A stretch of DNA of 64,000 bases, taken from contig PLGM01000293.1 in assembly GCA_003139795.1 (NCBI GenBank), positions 1-64,000 on the forward strand, read 5' to 3'. Below the pieces are notes generated by a model. The model was not told where the DNA came from. It ran no database searches and worked only from the letters and a program-made list of their open reading frames with translations. Shown here piece by piece: positions 59,231 to 64,000 of the stretch. Position 1 is the stretch's first letter. Each line of letters begins with the position of its first letter. This stretch comes from Acidobacteriaceae bacterium (GTDB lineage Bacteria; Acidobacteriota; Terriglobia; Terriglobales; Acidobacteriaceae). Position numbers and translations under genes: made by a program.

Positions 59231-59595
59231 TCCGCCTTCCTCGTGTCGTTCTCATTCAGTGTAGACTCATCGTCTTCATCGTCATTCGCCCATTTTGGCA
59301 GGGCGCAATTCTGACATTCTTCGCGAATCCCGCCGATGCCGAAGCGCCCATTGAACCGTTCGCCACAGCGGGGACACGGCCAGATATAACGGCAATAATG
59401 AAAATACGCCACCGCAAGGAAAAGAACGACTATCACGGGGTCAAGTGGCCAGCTTAAGTTGAGCAGAAAGAGTATCGGGAGAAGCAGTATAGAAATCAAA
59501 ATGATCCCAACCACAGCAAAAAGCTCATATCCAGCAAGTCTCTTGTATCCCGCCCAGTTCTCTGCGTATTTGCCCTCCATCGTACCTTTCTCCAT
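59227..59595 (-). CDS. Small membrane protein with zinc ribbon
   Basis: A 122-residue protein with two membrane helices (LFAVVGIILISILLLPILFL and PVIVVLFLAVAYFHYCRYI), then a four-Cys zinc ribbon: CPRCGERF and CQNCALP. An acidic tail (ANDDEDDESTLNEND) ends it. I do not recognise a named family. It overlaps galU by four bases and probably shares its transcript. The start could be ATG at 59595 or 59580. Confidence 0.72.
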   Translation of the reverse strand: MEKGTMEGKYAENWAGYKRLAGYELFAVVGIILISILLLPILFLLNLSWPLDPVIVVLFLAVAYFHYCRYIWPCPRCGERFNGRFGIGGIREECQNCALPKWANDDEDDESTLNENDTRKAE

Positions 59596-59607
59596 GTGCC
59601 ACCCACT

Positions 59608-61368
59608 TCACAGCGTCGGCGAATCGTCCCCCAGCATCGCCTCCCGCACAATCTTGATCGGCGGAAACCCCTCGCGCAGGAAGTCGTCGTGAAACTTCTC
59701 CAGAGAAAACGCCGCGCCCTGCTTCTTCTTCACGTCCTCGCGCAGCTTCATGATCTCCAGCTTGCCCAGCGTGTAGTAGAGATAAGTCGGGTCGCTGGTG
59801 CCGCGCTTGGTTTCCACCATCGCCGTCTCTTTCGACTGGTAACCTTCCTTCTGAAAGAACGCGACCGCCTCGTCGAAGCTCATCTTGCCGGTATGCATCT
59901 CAATGCCCACGATGAAGCGCGCGTTCCTGAGCAGCGCGTCCTGCAGTTGCCCCAGCCGCAGGAACTTCGCTTCGCGCTCATCCTTGGCTCCAACTCCCGA
60001 CTGCCCATACCCTTCGTCCAGCATCATCTGCTCGGTGTAGTGCGCCCATCCTTCGATGTCTGTGTTTGCCCCCAGCAGCTTGCGCACCTTGCTCGGCGCC
60101 TGCGGCAGCCAAAGGAACTGAATATAGTGCCCCGGATAAGCCTCGTGCACCGCCGTCGAAATCACTGTGCCGATGTTGAACGAGTGCATGAAGCCTTCCA
60201 CTTCCTCGGGCTTCATCGATGGGTCGGGTAACGTCACGTTGAAGTACGCCTCTGTCGCGTGCTTCTCAAACGGCCCCGGCGTATCCATGCTTGCAAAGGT
60301 CGTCGCCCGCATGAACGGTGGCGTCTCTTCCACGATCGGCCGCACATCGGAAGGAATGGTCACAATATGGTGCGACCGGATGAAGCTCACCAGCCCATCG
60401 AATGTCGCGCGGAAAGCGTCCAGCAGATGATCCGGCGCGGGATGATTCTCGCCTAACTCCTCCACCACCGCGCGCGCATCCTTCGCCGGCTCCAGCTCCT
60501 TCGCGATCTCGTTGAAGTGCGCCTGATTCTTTTTCAGGTCCGCCCAGCCAATCTCCAGCAGCTTGTCCAGCGGCAGGTCCACCATCTCGTCGTAGGCAAG
60601 CTTCTTCTGGAACGCCTCCGCGCCAATCCGGAAGTCCCCGTTCGACCTCGCCAGCAAATCCGTCTTCAGCCAGCCCAGATAACTCTTCAGCTCCGCAATC
60701 ACCGCCGCGTTCGTCTGGGCAAACTCGGCCTTCAGCGCCGCGTCCTGCGCATCCGCAAACGCCAGCGGCACATCCTTCTCAAAGAAACTCACGATGTCCG
60801 GCAACTGCTCAATGGCAATCTCCGTGTACACGCGTGGCGGATTCTTCAGGTTTACTCGCGCCGCGTCCAGCAGCGCCGGCATCTGCTTCTCGCGCGCAAC
60901 CAGCGACCTTAGCCGCTCGTCCGGCGACGCGAACTTCCGCTCCATCAGCACAAACGCCCCATTCGCGCAGGTGCTCGAGTAGTTATCCGCATTCTTCTCC
61001 CACGGCCGTATCGTTTCCAGTGTCAGCAGTTGCGAGCGAATGTTGGATAGAACAATCTCCCGGTCGCTCCGCGCTACAAAATCTGCCGCCGCATCATCGG
61101 GATGAATCGCCTCGATGCGCTTCTCGAAGCTCTTGAGCGCGGCAATCTCGGCGTCCACGTTCTTGCGCGAGTAATCCTCCAGTTGCCCGTCGAACTGGTG
61201 ATACCCCACCAGCGTCCCGTTCGTCGGACCATAGTGAAAATACACCTGGTCGAAGTACGCATCGGAAGCCTTCTCGAACTTCTGCTTCCAGTTCTCTTGC
61301 GCAGCGTACGCAGTAATCGCAGAACACATACAAGCTCCAATCGCAAACAACACAAAAAGCTTCTTCAT
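59608..61368 (-). CDS. Exported DUF885 metallopeptidase-like protein
   Basis: A 586-residue DUF885 protein. It has a signal peptide (LFVLFAIGACMCSAITAYA). The metalloprotease-type motif STAVHEAYPGHYIQFLW (HExxxGH) lies near residue 395, with a downstream glutamate in DIEGWAHYTEQMM. The N-terminal helical part is typical. It probably cleaves peptides in the periplasm; no substrate is known. The ATG at 61368 is chosen for the signal peptide and the GAGAGAG upstream. It lies 28 bases after mfd on the same strand. Confidence 0.9.
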   Translation of the reverse strand: MKKLFVLFAIGACMCSAITAYAAQENWKQKFEKASDAYFDQVYFHYGPTNGTLVGYHQFDGQLEDYSRKNVDAEIAALKSFEKRIEAIHPDDAAADFVARSDREIVLSNIRSQLLTLETIRPWEKNADNYSSTCANGAFVLMERKFASPDERLRSLVAREKQMPALLDAARVNLKNPPRVYTEIAIEQLPDIVSFFEKDVPLAFADAQDAALKAEFAQTNAAVIAELKSYLGWLKTDLLARSNGDFRIGAEAFQKKLAYDEMVDLPLDKLLEIGWADLKKNQAHFNEIAKELEPAKDARAVVEELGENHPAPDHLLDAFRATFDGLVSFIRSHHIVTIPSDVRPIVEETPPFMRATTFASMDTPGPFEKHATEAYFNVTLPDPSMKPEEVEGFMHSFNIGTVISTAVHEAYPGHYIQFLWLPQAPSKVRKLLGANTDIEGWAHYTEQMMLDEGYGQSGVGAKDEREAKFLRLGQLQDALLRNARFIVGIEMHTGKMSFDEAVAFFQKEGYQSKETAMVETKRGTSDPTYLYYTLGKLEIMKLREDVKKKQGAAFSLEKFHDDFLREGFPPIKIVREAMLGDDSPTL

Positions 61369-61396
61369 GTTTTCTCTCTCAATCGAGGGTGAATTC

Positions 61397-64000
61397 TTAT
61401 GCGTTGACCGGCGCCGGAGCCAGTTTGTCAAGCACCTCGTGAATCTCAAGCAGAACTTCGTCGGGCCGCGTGGCAGTCAAAGGATACTTCAACAGCCCCT
61501 GCGGCGTGAACTGCGCCCCACGCTTGGCGTTCTGCGCCACCAGCCGCATCAGTTGCCGCGGATCGACAACAGCGTTCTCCATGAACCGTATCTGGAGCTC
61601 GCCCCGCTTGCGATCCACCTGCGCAATGCCCATCCGCTCGCATTCCAGGCGCACCATCGCCGCTTCCAGCAGGTACACGGTCGCGTCCGGCGGCGCTCCA
61701 TAACGGTCTTCCAGTTCCGCGCGCACCTCGGCCAGTGCCGCCTCGCTCGCCGCCCCCGCAATCTTCTTGTAGAGCCGCAGCCGCTGATTCTCTTCCGGCA
61801 CATAGCTCTCGTCGATGCGCAGTGCTATGCCTAAGTTAAGCTGCGTCGCGGGCCGCTCCTCGCTCGTTTCGCCCTTCATCTCCTTCACCGCGGCTTCCAG
61901 CATCGACGTGTACAGTTCGAATCCCACCGCCTCGATGTGCCCGCTCTGTTCGCCGCCCAGCATGTTGCCCGCCCCGCGCAGTTCCAGGTCCAGCGCCGCA
62001 ATCTTGAACCCCGCGCCCAGGTCGCTGAACTCCTTCAGCGCCGCCAGCCTTCTGCGCGCAATCTCCGTCAGCTCATTCTCCGGCGGAATGAGTAAATACG
62101 CATAGGCCCGCCGGTTCGACCGCCCCACTCTCCCGCGTAACTGGTATAACTCGCTCAGCCCATGCCGGTCCGCGCGGTTGATCAGAATCGTATTCGCCAG
62201 CGGAATGTCCAATCCGTTCTCGATGATCGTCGTAGCCACCAGCACGTCAAAGTCGTGCCTCATGAAGGCCAGCATCACCCTCTCCAGTTCCGTCTCGCTC
62301 ATCTGCCCGTGGGCCACCGCCACCCGCGCCGCCGGAACAAGCTCCTGAATCCGCGCCGCAATTTCGTAAATCGACTCCACGCGGTTGTGCACAAAATAGA
62401 CTTGGCCGCCGCGCTCCAGTTCCACCTCCACCGCCGAGCGCACAATCTTCTCGTCGAACTTGGCCACCACCGTTTGAATCGCCATCCGGTCCTTCGGCGG
62501 CGTCTCGATCACGCTCATGTCCCTCAGCCCCACCAGCGACATATGCAGCGTCCGCGGAATCGGCGTCGCGCTCATCGCCAGCACATCGATCTCCTTGCGC
62601 ATCTGCTTCAGCCGTTCCTTGTGCCGCACGCCGAACCGCTGCTCCTCATCCACCACCAGCAGGCCCAAATCCTGAAACTTGATGTCCTTCGACAGCAGGC
62701 GATGCGTGCCGATCAGGATGTCTACCTTGCCCGTCTCCACGCGTTCCACAATCAGTTTCTGCTCCTTCGCCGTACGGAACCGCGAGATCATCTCAACATT
62801 GATCGGGAACTGCGCAAACCTCTGCTTGAACGTCTCGAAATGCTGAAAACTCAAAATCGTTGTTGGCGTCAACACCGCCACCTGCTTGCCGTCCTGCACC
62901 GCCTTGAACGCCGCCCGCATCGCCACTTCAGTCTTGCCATAGCCCACGTCGCCGCATAGCAGCCGGTCCATCGGCGTCGTCGATTCCATGTCGTACTTGA
63001 TCGCCCGGATCGCCGTGATCTGATCGTCCGTCTCGCTGTAGTCGAACGAGTCCTCGAACTCCCGCTGAAACTCGTTGTCTTTGGAGAAAGCCGTTCCCTG
63101 CGCCGTGTGCCGTTCGGCGTATAACTTCAGTAACTCGCCGGCCATATCCTGCATGGCCCTGCGCACCCGCGCCTTGGTCTTGGTCCATTGCTGCGAGCCC
63201 AGCCTGTTCAGCACCGGAGCCGGCCCGGCGTCCGTCGAGCGGTACTTCTGGATCAGGTCCAGCCGAGTTAGCGGTACATATAACTTTGCAGCCTCGGCAA
63301 ACTCCAGAATCATGAATTCGACGGAGAGCCCATCCTGCGCAATCTCCCTTAGCCCCTGGTATTGCGCAATCCCGTGCTCCACGTGAACCACGTAATCGCC
63401 CAGCCCCAAGTCGCGGAAGTCCGAAACAAACGCCGCCGTCTTCGATCGTTTCGGCTCCGGCCGCGCCGCCACATCCGCCTCGTCCGATAGGTCGTTGGCC
63501 CCGAACACAATCAGGTTCGAGTCCGCAAAACTCACGCCTGCCGCCAATGGCGTCCTTACAATCACCGGCACGCGCAAGTCGCCCGCCAGATAGCTGCCCT
63601 CATCCAGCATCGTCTCGCCCGGATGCGGATTGCGGCTGCCCAGCCGGTACGGAATCTCGTACTCGCGCAGCACCGTCGCCAGTCGCTCCACGTCGCCCTG
63701 GTGCGGCGCGGCCAACACAATCCGCGTCTCCGCCGCCATCAGGTTTCTCAGTTGCTCAGTCAGCGCCGGAATCGACCCATGAAACCTGAGAGTAGGCCGC
63801 GTATTCAGCTCGATCTCGCCCAGCGTGTTGTCTTCATCCAGCACGTCCACCACGCCCAGTTGATCCAGATCCAGCCCCATGTGCGAGTCGAGCGCTACTT
63901 GCAACACCTCCGGCCGCAGGTAGATGTCCTCTGGCCGGATCAGCGACCCGATCCCCGACCGCTCATGCCGCTGTTCCACCTTGCTCCACCAGCGATCGAT
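61397..64000 (-). CDS. mfd: Transcription-repair coupling factor Mfd, 5' end cut by window edge
   Basis: Mfd removes stalled RNA polymerase and recruits UvrABC. The visible 867 residues cover the end of the UvrB-like module, the CarD-like RNA-polymerase-interaction domain ([18 protein letters not shown]), and the superfamily 2 translocase. The translocase has Walker [14 protein letters not shown] box [18 protein letters not shown] and the QLRGRVGRS motif. The C-terminal regulatory domain follows. The frame is open to the right edge, so the N-terminal part (about 250-300 residues) is outside. The track's start at 63979 is an internal GTG. DUF885 follows on the same strand. Confidence 0.96.
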   Translation of the reverse strand: MDRWWSKVEQRHERSGIGSLIRPEDIYLRPEVLQVALDSHMGLDLDQLGVVDVLDEDNTLGEIELNTRPTLRFHGSIPALTEQLRNLMAAETRIVLAAPHQGDVERLATVLREYEIPYRLGSRNPHPGETMLDEGSYLAGDLRVPVIVRTPLAAGVSFADSNLIVFGANDLSDEADVAARPEPKRSKTAAFVSDFRDLGLGDYVVHVEHGIAQYQGLREIAQDGLSVEFMILEFAEAAKLYVPLTRLDLIQKYRSTDAGPAPVLNRLGSQQWTKTKARVRRAMQDMAGELLKLYAERHTAQGTAFSKDNEFQREFEDSFDYSETDDQITAIRAIKYDMESTTPMDRLLCGDVGYGKTEVAMRAAFKAVQDGKQVAVLTPTTILSFQHFETFKQRFAQFPINVEMISRFRTAKEQKLIVERVETGKVDILIGTHRLLSKDIKFQDLGLLVVDEEQRFGVRHKERLKQMRKEIDVLAMSATPIPRTLHMSLVGLRDMSVIETPPKDRMAIQTVVAKFDEKIVRSAVEVELERGGQVYFVHNRVESIYEIAARIQELVPAARVAVAHGQMSETELERVMLAFMRHDFDVLVATTIIENGLDIPLANTILINRADRHGLSELYQLRGRVGRSNRRAYAYLLIPPENELTEIARRRLAALKEFSDLGAGFKIAALDLELRGAGNMLGGEQSGHIEAVGFELYTSMLEAAVKEMKGETSEERPATQLNLGIALRIDESYVPEENQRLRLYKKIAGAASEAALAEVRAELEDRYGAPPDATVYLLEAAMVRLECERMGIAQVDRKRGELQIRFMENAVVDPRQLMRLVAQNAKRGAQFTPQGLLKYPLTATRPDEVLLEIHEVLDKLAPAPVNA

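Overview
This window looks like a chromosomal segment of an Acidobacteriota bacterium, most likely of the class Terriglobia. The base composition is GC-rich. Its gene content includes a VWFA-related protein of the acidobacterial type, DUF5715, a Uma2 protein, a TonB-like protein, a GH43 glycosidase, an S1 protein with a repeat-rich N-terminal extension, and several dispersed palindromic repeats of the kind common in that phylum. No tRNA, rRNA, CRISPR array, phage or transposase gene was seen. Taxonomy is inferred from gene families, not from a search.

Layout. 1-4.4 kb: an unrecognised gene cut by the window edge, aconitase acnA (minus) and a small ORF. 4.5-10.5 kb: an alpha/beta hydrolase, a ClC chloride transporter, a TonB-like protein, a VTT membrane protein, a Uma2 protein and a DUF6580 membrane protein. 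10.7-13.7 kb: an autoregulated GntR(YtrA)-type ABC operon whose ATPase is split by an in-frame stop. 13.7-17.1 kb: a YdjM-like hydrolase and ligA. 17.2-22.4 kb (minus): a Cys-rich protein, a VWA protein, an RluD-type pseudouridine synthase, an Lgt-like protein, a 6S-like RNA, zapA and a zapB-like gene. 22.5-26.2 kb: pheT and pheS, with a four-helix-bundle gene flanked by inverted repeats wedged between them. 27.4-30.1 kb: rplT, rpmI and infC, with a DUF429 gene on the opposite strand interrupting the usual infC-rpmI-rplT order. 30.3-31 kb: a VapBC module. 31-38.6 kb: an alkaline-phosphatase-fold enzyme, mtaB, an MFS transporter, rpsA and a HIT protein. 38.6-42.9 kb: rmuC, acpP-fabF and a Yip1 protein. 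43-48 kb: DUF5715, a nucleotidyltransferase and small partner gene flanked by a duplicated gyrA 3' end, and gyrA. 48-54.7 kb: an XRE-like protein, a polytopic membrane protein, an outer-membrane beta-barrel, GH43 and a DUF3592-like protein. 54.8-57.6 kb: two DUF488 genes, a dual-OB-like gene and ruvB. 57.7-64 kb: a thioredoxin-fold protein, galU, a zinc-ribbon membrane protein, a DUF885 peptidase and mfd (cut by the right edge).

Most genes are housekeeping: translation (infC, rplT, rpmI, rpsA, pheST, mtaB, RluD), replication and repair (ligA, gyrA, ruvB, mfd, rmuC), division (zapA/zapB) and fatty-acid synthesis (acpP-fabF). Accessory changes are small and sit between or inside these genes. 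The most unusual are a 0.5-kb cassette with 51-bp inverted repeats between pheS and pheT, and a 0.7-kb two-gene insertion that duplicated the 3' end of gyrA. Others are a dispersed repeat captured in frame within acnA, GTTAGC-type repeats in three intergenic regions, and a tandem DUF488 operon of unknown function. Expression signals include a non-canonical AUC start for infC and several promoters placed so close to start codons that leaderless mRNAs are likely.
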